Assembly: GCF_003814875.1 (NCBI RefSeq) | Contig: NZ_RKQF01000001.1 | Span: forward strand, 9,362,001 to 9,426,000 | Source: Streptomyces sp. Ag109_O5-1 | GTDB lineage: Bacteria; Actinomycetota; Actinomycetes; Streptomycetales; Streptomycetaceae | Length of the DNA stretch: 64,000 nucleotides | Reading direction: 5' to 3' | In this document: positions 8,838-16,570 of the stretch, one piece after another | Position numbering within the stretch: the stretch's first letter is position 1 | Layout: the number at the start of each line of letters is the position of its first letter | Program-made: the position numbers and the translations under genes | Notes under the pieces: model-generated | The model's database searches: none | What the model was told of the DNA's origin: nothing | What the model saw: the letters and a program-made list of their open reading frames with translations, nothing else

Positions 8838-9020
8838 TCAGTAGCCGTTGTGGCCGTGCCGGTCGCCGTGGTCGTGGCCGTGCCGGTCGCCGTCGAAGTC
8901 GTCGTGGTCGTGGCCGTGCCGGTCGCCATGACGGTCCCCGAACCGGTCGTCGCCGTGGCCGGACGAACCGTGGTCGTGGTCTCGGTGCAGTGCTGGCATC
9001 AGGTTGCTGAAGATGGCCAT
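8838..9020 (-). CDS. Small His/Asp/Gly-rich repeat peptide (60 residues)
   Basis: Short gene with an excellent ribosome site (AGGAGGAACAAC directly before ATG 9020), which decides the start; the same frame is open further upstream but that part looks non-coding. The N-terminus MAIFSNLMPALHR is ordinary and could be a leader. From residue 14 to the end the peptide is almost only His (13), Asp (13), Gly (11) and Arg, with the unit GDRHGHDH at residues 32-39 and 44-51 and partial copies at 28-32 and 52-57. It ends NGY. Such His/Asp repeats are typical of metal binding. It sits 78 bases upstream of an ABC exporter on the same strand. Possibilities are an exported metallophore-like or modified peptide, or a metal buffer. 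I recognise no named family. Confidence 0.75.
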   Translation of the reverse strand: MAIFSNLMPALHRDHDHGSSGHGDDRFGDRHGDRHGHDHDDFDGDRHGHDHGDRHGHNGY

Positions 9021-9158
9021 GTTGTTCCTCCTGAAACTTGCTTCACAGGGGATACGGGGGAGGAGGGAACTTGGATGGCGTTTTATGGAACGAATATGTA
9101 AAAAACGGGCATGCGGCAGCCGTGGTCGCAGCCGTAGCCGCAGCCGCATTCGGGGGCG

Positions 9159-9962
9159 CTAGCCCAGACGCGCCGCAAGCCCCCCGGTGCACCGCACCTC
9201 GTCACCGGCGGTGATCAGCAGCCCTTCCACATCCGGCAGCGACTCCAGGAAGGCCAGCCCCGCCCGCGAGCCCATCGCGAACGCCGCGGTGGCCCAGCAG
9301 TCCACCCACGTCAGCCGCGGACCCACCACCGTCACCGCCACCAGGTCCGTCACCGCCGACTTGCCCGTCCGCGGATCGACGATGTGCGCGCCCCGCTCCG
9401 CCGTACCGGAGGTGGCGACCGCCAGCTCCGCCACCCCGGCCGCCGAGATCACCGCCGCCAGTCCGCCCGGCCGCAGCGGATCGGCGATCCCCACCCGCCA
9501 GGCCCGCGCCGGCTCCGGCGCGCCGAACATCTGGACGTCGCCGCCGCCGTTCACGCTCACACCGCTCACCCCGGTCACCCGCGTCAGCGCCCGCGCCGCC
9601 CGTTCGGCCGACCAGCCCTTGACGATCCCGGTGGGGTCGAGCCGCCCCCGGTAGCGCGTGCTGAACCAGCCGTCGCTCACCCGCTCGGCCTCGGCCGCCA
9701 GTTCCAGCACCTCGGCGACCTCGGCATCGCACGCGTCGACGCCGATCTCCTCCCGCGCCAGCCGGGACACCTGGCTGTCCTCGCGGTAGGTGCTGAACAC
9801 CTCGTCGACCCGGTGCAGCCCGGCGACCGCCTCTTCGAGGGCCGCCCGTACCGCAGCCGGATCCCCGCCGCGGACGTCGAAGGAGAAGACGGTCCCCATG
9901 ACCTCCTCCGCATGACGTACCGCGGCGGGAGCCTTCGCGGACTCCGCCACCGCGTCAGCCAC
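9159..9962 (-). CDS. apbE: FAD:protein FMN transferase (ApbE family)
   Basis: Attaches FMN covalently to Thr in FMN-binding domains of exported redox proteins, using FAD as donor. The 267-residue protein has the family motifs VMGTVFSFDV near the N-terminus, LDPTGIVKGWSAERAA near residue 110, VSVNGGGDVQMFG, and HIVDPRTGK. No clear lipobox or signal peptide is seen, so location is uncertain. Its start overlaps by 8 bases the end of the FMN-binding protein gene, whose two SGATYTS sites are its likely substrates. It closes a five-gene minus-strand redox operon beginning at 14149. Confidence 0.93.
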   Translation of the reverse strand: MADAVAESAKAPAAVRHAEEVMGTVFSFDVRGGDPAAVRAALEEAVAGLHRVDEVFSTYREDSQVSRLAREEIGVDACDAEVAEVLELAAEAERVSDGWFSTRYRGRLDPTGIVKGWSAERAARALTRVTGVSGVSVNGGGDVQMFGAPEPARAWRVGIADPLRPGGLAAVISAAGVAELAVATSGTAERGAHIVDPRTGKSAVTDLVAVTVVGPRLTWVDCWATAAFAMGSRAGLAFLESLPDVEGLLITAGDEVRCTGGLAARLG

Positions 9963-10770
9963 CGGCCTGGTCCAACGCCGACTGCAGTGACTGCTTGTAG
10001 CCGGTGCTGGTGTAGGTGGCTCCGGAGACGGAGTCGATGTTGGCGTTGCCCGCCGCCACCGCCTCCTGGTTGAGCTTCGGCACGGCCAGTGCCGTCTTCT
10101 GGTCGCTGAGTCCGCCCTTGGGCGCCTGTACGGCCTCCGCCTTGGTGATCTTCCCGCCCGAGACCGTGATCCGGACCTGGACGGCCCCGTACTGGGTCTG
10201 TGCGACCTGCCCGGTGACCGTCTTGGCCTGCGCGGCCCCGGAAGACCCGGAGGACCCGGAGGGCGAACCCGAGGAAGACGACCCCGACGAAGACGAACCC
10301 GACGAGGAAGCCGCCGCTTGCTTCATCTTGTCCAGCGCCGACTGCAGCGACTGCTTGTAGCCGGTGCTGGTGTACGTCGCCCCGGAGACCGAGTCGATGT
10401 TCGCGCTCTGCGCCGCCACAGTCTCCTTGTTGAGCTGCGGCACCGACAGCGCGGTCTTCTGGTCGCTGGTGCCGCCCTTGGGCGCCTGGATCGCCTCGGC
10501 CTGGGTGATCTTGCCGTTGGCCACGGTCAGCCGGACCTGCACGACCCCGTACTGCGTCTGGGTCGCGTCACCGGTCACCGTCGTGGCCCCGGCGGCCCCG
10601 GTGCCGCCCTGCGGCGACTCCTGCCCGGCCGCGGCCGCCGACGGGGCCGTACCCGCCGCCGACGCGGACGTCGGGTCCGACGACGGCTTCAGCGACAGCA
10701 GCAGCACGACGGCGGACACGGTTCCCGCGGTGGCCAGCACCACACGCCTGAGGGGGTGACTCTTCCTCAT
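9955..10770 (-). CDS. Exported protein with two FMN-binding domains
   Basis: The 271-residue protein starts with a short basic region and one hydrophobic segment (VVLATAGTVSAVVLLLSL, about residues 10-27), probably a signal anchor. It then carries two near-identical FMN_bind domains at about 60-148 and 180-268, joined by a Ser/Gly-rich linker. Each has the attachment motif SGATYTSTGY, whose Thr is the expected site of covalent FMN. The DNA of the two domains is also clearly similar, indicating internal duplication. In related flavin-based electron-transfer chains such proteins take electrons from membrane oxidoreductases, here plausibly the ferric-reductase-like genes next door. Confidence 0.9.
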   Translation of the reverse strand: MRKSHPLRRVVLATAGTVSAVVLLLSLKPSSDPTSASAAGTAPSAAAAGQESPQGGTGAAGATTVTGDATQTQYGVVQVRLTVANGKITQAEAIQAPKGGTSDQKTALSVPQLNKETVAAQSANIDSVSGATYTSTGYKQSLQSALDKMKQAAASSSGSSSSGSSSSGSPSGSSGSSGAAQAKTVTGQVAQTQYGAVQVRITVSGGKITKAEAVQAPKGGLSDQKTALAVPKLNQEAVAAGNANIDSVSGATYTSTGYKQSLQSALDQAGG

Positions 10771-10816
10771 CGTTCCAGAACTCCCGATTCCCCTGGATTC
10801 CCTGAATTCCCGTCGC

Positions 10817-12199
10817 TCACATCTCGAACGACTCGTGATGGATGCGGCGGGCGGGAACCCCCGCGCCGCGCAGTGCTTCGTACACTCCCTGCGCGAACCC
10901 GGGCGGGCCGCACATGAAGACGTCGTGGTTGTCGATGTCCGGGATCTTCCGCTGGAGGTTCTCCGCGGAGATGTCGGGACGTTCGCCGTCCGGGCTGTTG
11001 ACCGCGTACATCAGCCGGGCCCCGCGCTCGTTGGCGATCTTCGCGAGTTCGTCCCAGAGCGCCAGGTCCTGTGTGGTGTTGGCCCGGTAGAGCAGGGTCA
11101 GGTCGCCGGCCGCGCCGGGCAGCGTCTCGAACAGCGCCCGCATGGGCGTGATCCCGACACCGCCCGCCACCAGCAGCACCTTGCCGCGGCTGCGCCGGGA
11201 GGCGGTCATCGCCCCGTACGGCCCCTCGGCCCACACCCTGGTCCCGGGCCGCAGCTCGCGCAGCCGGGCGCTGTGGTCGCCGATCGCCTTGACGGTGATC
11301 CGCAGCATGTCGGGGCGCGGAGCCGCCGACAGGGAGTACGGGTGCGAGCTGAACCGCATCCCGGGAGCCAGGAACCGCCAGCGGAAGAACTGGCCGGCCT
11401 CCGCGCCCATCCGGTGCAGCTTGCGCCCGCCGATCAGCACCGACACGATGCCCGGCGTCTCCTCGATGACCGCCTCGACCCGCATCCGGTGCCGCAGGTT
11501 GAGCCGGATCGGGGTGAGGATCCGGTACCAGATCACCAGCGCGGTGACGATGCCGTACAGCCCGTACCAGAAGGTCTTGGCGATCGGGGTGAGCGCGAAG
11601 TCGTTGCCGGTGGTGATCTGATGCCAGAAGGTCAGGAACACCGCCGCGTACGTCAGCAGGTGCACGTGGTACCAGGTGTCGTACGGCAGCCTGCGCCGGA
11701 CCACCCCGACGGACGTCAGGCCGATGACCACGAACAGGCCTGTACCGATGGCGGCCTTGCCCATGTCCGGCAGCTGGTTCACGGAGTCGATGGTCTGCTG
11801 GACGATGTCGTTCAGCGTCTTGCCGGCCTGCAGCGCGTAGCCCCACATGATGAGGAAGACGTGCGCGAAGACCAGGCAGAGGGTGTAGCGGCCGCTCATC
11901 GCGTGCCAGCGGGCGACGCGGTCGGAGCCGACCCGGCGCTCCAGCGCGGGCACCCGGGCCATCTGCAGCACGACCAGTGCCATCAGATATCCGGCCAACA
12001 GGCCCGTGATACGGCCGGCGTTGAGTATCTTGCCGTTGGTGTCGGCGATGGACGGCGTGTTGTGCCACCACAGCCAGAGCACGGCCGCCGCGCCCGCCCA
12101 CACGGCGAGCAGCAGCGGTACGGCCGGGGAGCGGCGCGGGCGGATGCGGCGCATCGTCTGGCGGCGGGCGGCACGTCCGCCTGCGAGCGTGGTGGTCAC
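10817..12199 (-). CDS. Ferric-reductase-like transmembrane protein with FAD/NAD domain (copy 1)
   Basis: The 460-residue protein joins an N-terminal membrane heme domain (about residues 25-235, six helices with candidate heme-ligand His residues in RWHAMSGRYT, LVFAHVF, HVHLLTY and FWHQIT) to a cytoplasmic ferredoxin-reductase module. The FAD motif HPYSLSAAP, the NAD(P) motif GGVGITPMRAL and the C-terminal MCGPPGFAQGVYEAL are visible. The GTG at 12199 is preceded by GGAGGAACC, so I chose it over longer frames. It would move electrons from NAD(P)H across the membrane to the flavinylated partner proteins encoded beside it. It is a paralogue of the gene at 12791-14149. Confidence 0.9.
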   Translation of the reverse strand: MTTTLAGGRAARRQTMRRIRPRRSPAVPLLLAVWAGAAAVLWLWWHNTPSIADTNGKILNAGRITGLLAGYLMALVVLQMARVPALERRVGSDRVARWHAMSGRYTLCLVFAHVFLIMWGYALQAGKTLNDIVQQTIDSVNQLPDMGKAAIGTGLFVVIGLTSVGVVRRRLPYDTWYHVHLLTYAAVFLTFWHQITTGNDFALTPIAKTFWYGLYGIVTALVIWYRILTPIRLNLRHRMRVEAVIEETPGIVSVLIGGRKLHRMGAEAGQFFRWRFLAPGMRFSSHPYSLSAAPRPDMLRITVKAIGDHSARLRELRPGTRVWAEGPYGAMTASRRSRGKVLLVAGGVGITPMRALFETLPGAAGDLTLLYRANTTQDLALWDELAKIANERGARLMYAVNSPDGERPDISAENLQRKIPDIDNHDVFMCGPPGFAQGVYEALRGAGVPARRIHHESFEM

Positions 12200-12258
12200 G
12201 GTTCCTCCGTAGGGACTTGACCCTTGGCCCACAGGTACGTGCCGTACGGCCCGATTGT

Positions 12259-12780
12259 TCAGAGTCCGGTGGAGTCCAGTGCCGATTGGAGTGACTGCTG
12301 GTAACCACCGCTGGTGTAGGTGGCCCCGGAGACGGTGTCGATCTTCGCGCTCTGCGCTGCCAGCGCCTCGCTGCGCAGCTGCGGGAGGGCGTAGCTGTTG
12401 ATCTGCTGGTCCCGGGGGTTGTCCTGCGGGTACTGGACGGCCGTCACGTCCGTGATCTTGCCGTTCTTGATGGTCACCCGCACCTGGACGGGACCCCAGC
12501 GGGTCTGGACGGTGTCCCCGGTGACGGTCTTGGTGCCGGTGCTGCTCCCGGACTTGCCGGACTTGCCCGACTTTCCGGAGTCGCTGCTGCCACTGCCGGT
12601 GCCGCCGGTCGCGCCCGGTGCGGCGCTCGCGCTGCTCGACGGCGCCGGGGCCACCGAGCCCGTGACCACGGTCGGGCTGGTGTGCGGCTTCAGCGCCAGC
12701 AGCATCACGATCCCGGAGACGGTGGCGGCACTCGCCAGCATCACGCGGCGCAGGGGACGGTTCTTGTTCAGTGCGTGCAC
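12259..12780 (-). CDS. Exported FMN-binding domain protein (single domain)
   Basis: The 173-residue protein has a basic start, one hydrophobic segment (about residues 11-27), a Ser/Gly/Lys-rich spacer with three GKS repeats, and one FMN_bind domain (about 85-173) ending with the attachment motif SGATYTSGGYQQS. It is the single-domain counterpart of the two-domain protein at 9955-10770. The GTG at 12780 follows the stop of the upstream reductase by 10 bases, supporting coupled translation. ApbE at 9159 is the likely flavinylating enzyme. Confidence 0.87.
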   Translation of the reverse strand: MHALNKNRPLRRVMLASAATVSGIVMLLALKPHTSPTVVTGSVAPAPSSSASAAPGATGGTGSGSSDSGKSGKSGKSGSSTGTKTVTGDTVQTRWGPVQVRVTIKNGKITDVTAVQYPQDNPRDQQINSYALPQLRSEALAAQSAKIDTVSGATYTSGGYQQSLQSALDSTGL

Positions 12781-12790
12781 GGCAGCGGCC

Positions 12791-14149
12791 TCACAGCTCG
12801 AAGGACTCGTGGTGGATACGGCGGTCCGGCACCCCGGCGGCCCGCAGCGCGCCGTACAGCTCCTGGGCGAAGCCATGGGGGCCGCAGATGTAGACGTCGT
12901 GGCCGGCGAGGCCCGGGAAGGTCGCGCGCAGCGCCTCGGCCGAGATGTCCGGGCGTTCACCCCGGGGCCCGTTGAGGGCGTACAGCACCTGGGCCCCGCG
13001 CCACCGCGCGATCGCCTCCAGTTCGGCGCCCAGCGCCAGGTCCTCGGCGGTCCGCGCCCGGTACAGCAGCGTGACCTCACCGGGCAGCGTCTCGAACAGC
13101 GCCCGCAGCGGGGTGACGCCGACACCGGCCGCGATCAGCAGGGAGCGGTGGCTGGTGGCCCGGTCGGCGGTGAGCCCGCCGTACGGCCCCTCCGCCCACA
13201 CCCGGGTGCCGGGGCGCAGCAGCGGGACGGCCGCGCTGTGGTCGCCGAGCGCCTTGACCGTGATCCGCAGCAGGTCGCCGCGCGGCGGCGCCGACAGGGA
13301 GTACGGCGTCGACGTCCAGCCCATGCCGTCACCGCCGAAGAACCGCCAGCGGAAGAACTGCCCTGCCTGCGCGCCGAGTTCGCCGATCCGCCGCCCCCGC
13401 ACCACGACCGAGAACACGCCCGGCGCCTCCTGCTGCACGGAGTCCACGCGCAGCCGGTGCCGGAGGTTGAGCCGCACCGGCGCCAGCACCCGGAACCACA
13501 GGACCAGGGCGGCGACCCCCAGGTACAGCGCGTACCAGAAGGCGGTGGCGACCGGCTTGCCGTTGAGGTCGTTGCCCAGCGACAGCTGGTGGCCGAAGGC
13601 GAGGAAGACGGCCGCGTAGGTCAGCAGGTGGACGTAGTACCAGAACTCGTAGCTGGTCCGACGGCGCACCGCCCGCGCCGAGGTGATGCCGACCGCGAAG
13701 AGGATCACCGTGCCGGCGGTCGCCTTGAGCATGTCCGGGTAGTTGAAGACGACGTCGAGCGTCTCGTGGACGAGCGAGGCGTGGTCCTGGGCCGCGTACC
13801 CGGTGAGGATCAGTGCGACATGGGCGACCAGCAGGCAGACCGTGTACCGCCCGGCCATGGCGTGCCACCGCGCCACCCGGTCGGAGCCGACCCGGACCTC
13901 CAGCAGTGGCACCCGGGCCATCAGGCCGACCAGCACCGCACAGGAGTACCCGCACAGCAGCCCGGCCATCCGCCCGGCCCCGGTCAGCCAGCCCGCCGCA
14001 CCGACGACCGAGCCGGTGTCGGACCACCACAGCGCGAGCACGGCCGCCGCCCCGGCCCACAGCAGCGCGAGCACGGCGCCCGCGGGGGAGCGGCGCGTGG
14101 CCACGGCGGGCGCGGCCGGAGCCGTACGCCGTTCGTCCACGGTCGTCAT
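12791..14149 (-). CDS. Ferric-reductase-like transmembrane protein with FAD/NAD domain (copy 2)
   Basis: The 452-residue paralogue of the 10817-12199 product has the same order: six-helix heme domain with candidate His ligands (RWHAMAGRYT, VAHVAL, YVHLLTY, FGHQLS), then FAD (TPYSLSAPP) and NAD(P) (AAGVGVTPLRAL) motifs and the C-terminal ICGPHGFAQELY. The ATG at 14149 has AGGA 10 bases upstream and is preferred over a longer frame. As first gene of the redox operon it diverges from the two-component system at 14286. The paired reductase/FMN-protein organisation suggests a whole-module duplication. Confidence 0.9.
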   Translation of the reverse strand: MTTVDERRTAPAAPAVATRRSPAGAVLALLWAGAAAVLALWWSDTGSVVGAAGWLTGAGRMAGLLCGYSCAVLVGLMARVPLLEVRVGSDRVARWHAMAGRYTVCLLVAHVALILTGYAAQDHASLVHETLDVVFNYPDMLKATAGTVILFAVGITSARAVRRRTSYEFWYYVHLLTYAAVFLAFGHQLSLGNDLNGKPVATAFWYALYLGVAALVLWFRVLAPVRLNLRHRLRVDSVQQEAPGVFSVVVRGRRIGELGAQAGQFFRWRFFGGDGMGWTSTPYSLSAPPRGDLLRITVKALGDHSAAVPLLRPGTRVWAEGPYGGLTADRATSHRSLLIAAGVGVTPLRALFETLPGEVTLLYRARTAEDLALGAELEAIARWRGAQVLYALNGPRGERPDISAEALRATFPGLAGHDVYICGPHGFAQELYGALRAAGVPDRRIHHESFEL

Positions 14150-14197
14150 GAGTCGCGTCCTTTCTCCGGTCAGGGCGCCCACTGTGCAGGGCGAACT

Positions 14198-14251
14198 TCT
14201 GAGCGGCCTCTGAGCGGGGTCCGGCTCAGCCGACTCAGAGCAAACTCAGAG
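14198..14251. promoter_or_regulatory. Paired 11-bp-period repeats in the divergent promoter region (candidate response-regulator sites)
   Basis: TCTGAGCGG occurs at 14198-14206 and 14209-14217. On the opposite strand sense, ACTCAGAG occurs at 14233-14240 and 14244-14251, with a further CTCAG core at 14225. Both pairs have an 11-base period, as expected for tandem binding of OmpR/PhoB-type regulators, and the two pairs are inverted relative to each other (CTGAG versus CTCAG). They lie between the redox operon start (14149) and the response regulator start (14286), so the encoded regulator is the likely binder. The repeats are seen; the binding is inferred. Confidence 0.6.
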
Positions 14252-14285
14252 GGCCGCGGGTCCCCCCTCCTCGCCCGGAGGAGCG

Positions 14286-15041
14286 ATGCTGGTAGACGCG
14301 ATGAACACGACCCGCTCCGGCCGCCCCGCCCTCACCAGACCCGACGGCACCCCGCTCCGCGTCCTGGTCGTCGACGACGACCCCGACCTCGCGGAGGTAC
14401 TCACCGGTGCCCTGCGCTACGAGGGCTGGGAGGTCCGCGCGGCCGGCGACGGCGCGGCCGCGCTGACCGTGGCCCGTGAGCTGCTGCCGGACGCGGTGAT
14501 CCTCGACGTGATGCTTCCCGACACCGACGGCTTCGCCGTCCTCCGCTCTCTCCACCAGGTCAAGCCGGACGTCTGTGTGCTCTTCCTCACCGCCCGGGAC
14601 GCCGTGGAGGACCGGATCGCCGGTATCACCGCGGGCGGCGACGACTACGTCACCAAGCCCTTCAGCCTGGAGGAGGTCGTCGCCCGGCTGCGCGGACTGC
14701 TGCGCCGCGCGGGCATGGCCCGCCAGCAGGAGGACGGCCCCCGGCTCACGGTCGGCGATCTCACCATGGACGAGGAGGCCCGCGAGGTCACCCGGGCCGG
14801 CGAGCTGATCGAGCTCTCCCCGACCGAGTTCGAACTCCTCCGCTTCCTGATGCGCAACCCCCGCCGCGTCCTCAGCAAGGCACAGATCCTCGACCGCGTC
14901 TGGTCCTATGACTTCGGCGGCCGCGCCCATGTCGTGGAGCTGTACATCTCCTACCTGCGCAAGAAGGTGGACGCGGGCCGCGAGCCCATGATCCACACGG
15001 TGCGCGGCGCGGGCTACGTCCTCAAGCCGGTGGCCAGGTGA
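14286..15041 (+). CDS. OmpR/PhoB-family response regulator
   Basis: The 251-residue regulator has a receiver domain (about 24-140: acidic pocket VVDDDPD, phospho-acceptor Asp74 in VILDVMLPD, Thr102, Lys124 in YVTKPF) and a winged-helix effector domain (about 155-250: LSPTEFELLRFLM, RVWSYDFGGRAHVVELYISYLRKKVD). GGAGG four bases before ATG 14286 supports this start; ATG 14301 is an alternative. It is coupled to the sensor kinase by GTGA overlap. It is divergent to the redox operon, with paired repeats between them, so control of the flavin electron-transfer genes is the natural inference. Confidence 0.93.
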   Translation: MLVDAMNTTRSGRPALTRPDGTPLRVLVVDDDPDLAEVLTGALRYEGWEVRAAGDGAAALTVARELLPDAVILDVMLPDTDGFAVLRSLHQVKPDVCVLFLTARDAVEDRIAGITAGGDDYVTKPFSLEEVVARLRGLLRRAGMARQQEDGPRLTVGDLTMDEEAREVTRAGELIELSPTEFELLRFLMRNPRRVLSKAQILDRVWSYDFGGRAHVVELYISYLRKKVDAGREPMIHTVRGAGYVLKPVAR

Positions 15042-16522
15042 ATCTCCTACGACGGCTATGGCTGCGGCTACGGCGCCTGCCCCGCCCCCGCACCCTCCGC
15101 GCCCGCCTCACCGCGGGTCTGGTGGTGCTGCTGGCGGTGAGCTGCGCGGCCGTGGGCGTCGCGGCGGTGGTCGAGCTGAACGGCTTTCTCACCGGCCGCG
15201 TCGACCAGCAGCTCCAGCAGAGCGGGCCGAGCTTCCCGCAGTCCCTCGAACACGGGAAGTACAGGCCCAGCGACCGGGACGGCGACGAGCACGGCGACAC
15301 CCGCCGCCAGGCCTCCGGCACCTTCGGCGCGCGCCTTCTGAACGGCCGGATCACCAACGCGGCCCTGATCCCCGCCGACGACGACCCGGACCTGACCGTC
15401 GGCCTCACCGCACACGACCGCACGGTCCTGGCCGAGGTCCCGGCGGACGGCAGGGCGCACACCGTCCACCTGAAGTCGATCGGCGAGTACCGGCTGATGG
15501 CCTGGACCGGCCTCGACGGTGACGTTCTGATCACCGGACTGCCCCTGGAGCCGGTACGGGCCACCGTGCACCGCCTGGAACTGGTCTCCGCCGCGGTCTT
15601 CGGCCTCGCCCTGGCCGTGGCCGGGGTGGCCGGCGCCTTCTGGGTCCGCTGGTCCCTGCGCCCCCTGAGCCGGGTCGCGGCCACGGCGGCCAGGGTCAGC
15701 GAGCTCCCGCTCGCCAGCGGCGAGGTGGCCCTGCCGCCCCGCGCTCCCGAAGCCGACCCCCATGGCGAGGTCGGCCGGGTGGCCGCCGCCTTCAACCGCA
15801 TGCTGGGCCATGTCGAGGACGCCCTCACCAAACGCCAGGCCAGCGAGGAACGCCTGCGCACCTTCGCGGCCGACGCCAGCCATGAGCTGCGCACCCCGGT
15901 CGCCTCGGTCCGCGGCCACGCGGAACTGGCGCTGCTCCACCCCGGCCCGGTACCCCCCGAGGTCACCCGCGCCCTGGAACGCATCGCCGCGGAATCCTCC
16001 CGGATGGGCGAGATGGTCGACGACCTCCTCCTCCTGGCCCGCCTGGACGCGGGCCGCCCCCTGGAGCGCCGTCCGGTGGACCTCACCCACCTCATCCTGG
16101 ACTCGGTCACGGACGCCCGCGCCGCGGGCCCGGAACACCGCTGGACCCTGGACCTCCCCGAGGACCCGGTGACGGTGCCGGGCGACTCCCACCGCCTCCA
16201 GCAGGTGCTGGCCAACCTCCTGGCCAACGCACGTCTGCACACCCCCGCCGGCACCAAGGTGACGGTGCTGCTGGAGGCGGAGGCCGGCACGGCGGTCCTG
16301 CGGGTCCACGACGACGGCCCCGGCATCCCGACAGACATCCAGCCCGGCGTCTTCGAACGCTTCACCAGAGCGGAACACCGCCGCCGCCAGGACGCGACGG
16401 GCGCAGGAGCGGGCCTGGGCCTGTCGATCGTGGCGGCGGTGGTGGAGGCGCACGGCGGGACGGTGGGCCTGCAAAGCGCTCCGGGATCGACGACGTTCAC
16501 GGTCCGGCTTCCGCTCGGGTGA
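15038..16522 (+). CDS. Two-component sensor histidine kinase
   Basis: The 494-residue membrane kinase has TM1 at about residues 25-45, an extracytoplasmic sensor loop of about 135 residues, TM2 at about 182-204, HAMP to about 265, an H-box with phospho-acceptor His282 (DASHELRTPVASVRGHAEL), and a GHKL ATPase domain with N box (VLANLLANARLHTP), G1 (VHDDGPGIP) and G2 (GAGLGLSIV). The GTG start overlaps the response-regulator stop. The loop has no Cys pair or obvious heme/metal motif, so the signal is unknown; an envelope redox or metal cue would fit the divergent operon. Confidence 0.93.
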   Translation: MNLLRRLWLRLRRLPRPRTLRARLTAGLVVLLAVSCAAVGVAAVVELNGFLTGRVDQQLQQSGPSFPQSLEHGKYRPSDRDGDEHGDTRRQASGTFGARLLNGRITNAALIPADDDPDLTVGLTAHDRTVLAEVPADGRAHTVHLKSIGEYRLMAWTGLDGDVLITGLPLEPVRATVHRLELVSAAVFGLALAVAGVAGAFWVRWSLRPLSRVAATAARVSELPLASGEVALPPRAPEADPHGEVGRVAAAFNRMLGHVEDALTKRQASEERLRTFAADASHELRTPVASVRGHAELALLHPGPVPPEVTRALERIAAESSRMGEMVDDLLLLARLDAGRPLERRPVDLTHLILDSVTDARAAGPEHRWTLDLPEDPVTVPGDSHRLQQVLANLLANARLHTPAGTKVTVLLEAEAGTAVLRVHDDGPGIPTDIQPGVFERFTRAEHRRRQDATGAGAGLGLSIVAAVVEAHGGTVGLQSAPGSTTFTVRLPLG

Positions 16523-16570
16523 CGCGGCGGATGCGCGCGGGGCTGCACCGGTCCGCAGCTCCGCACGCCG

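Noticed and set aside
6130..9020. Class III/IV lanthipeptide locus
   Set aside because: The kinase stands alone with no lyase or cyclase domain, and the peptide has almost no Ser, Thr or Cys to form lanthionine rings.
10000..10770. Long direct repeats as possible CRISPR or mobile repeat
   Set aside because: They are explained by duplication of the FMN-binding domain within one reading frame.
12398..14479. A 693-residue plus-strand frame across the redox operon
   Set aside because: Arg/Pro/Gly-rich translation without motifs; it spans the divergent promoter and is opposite well-supported genes.
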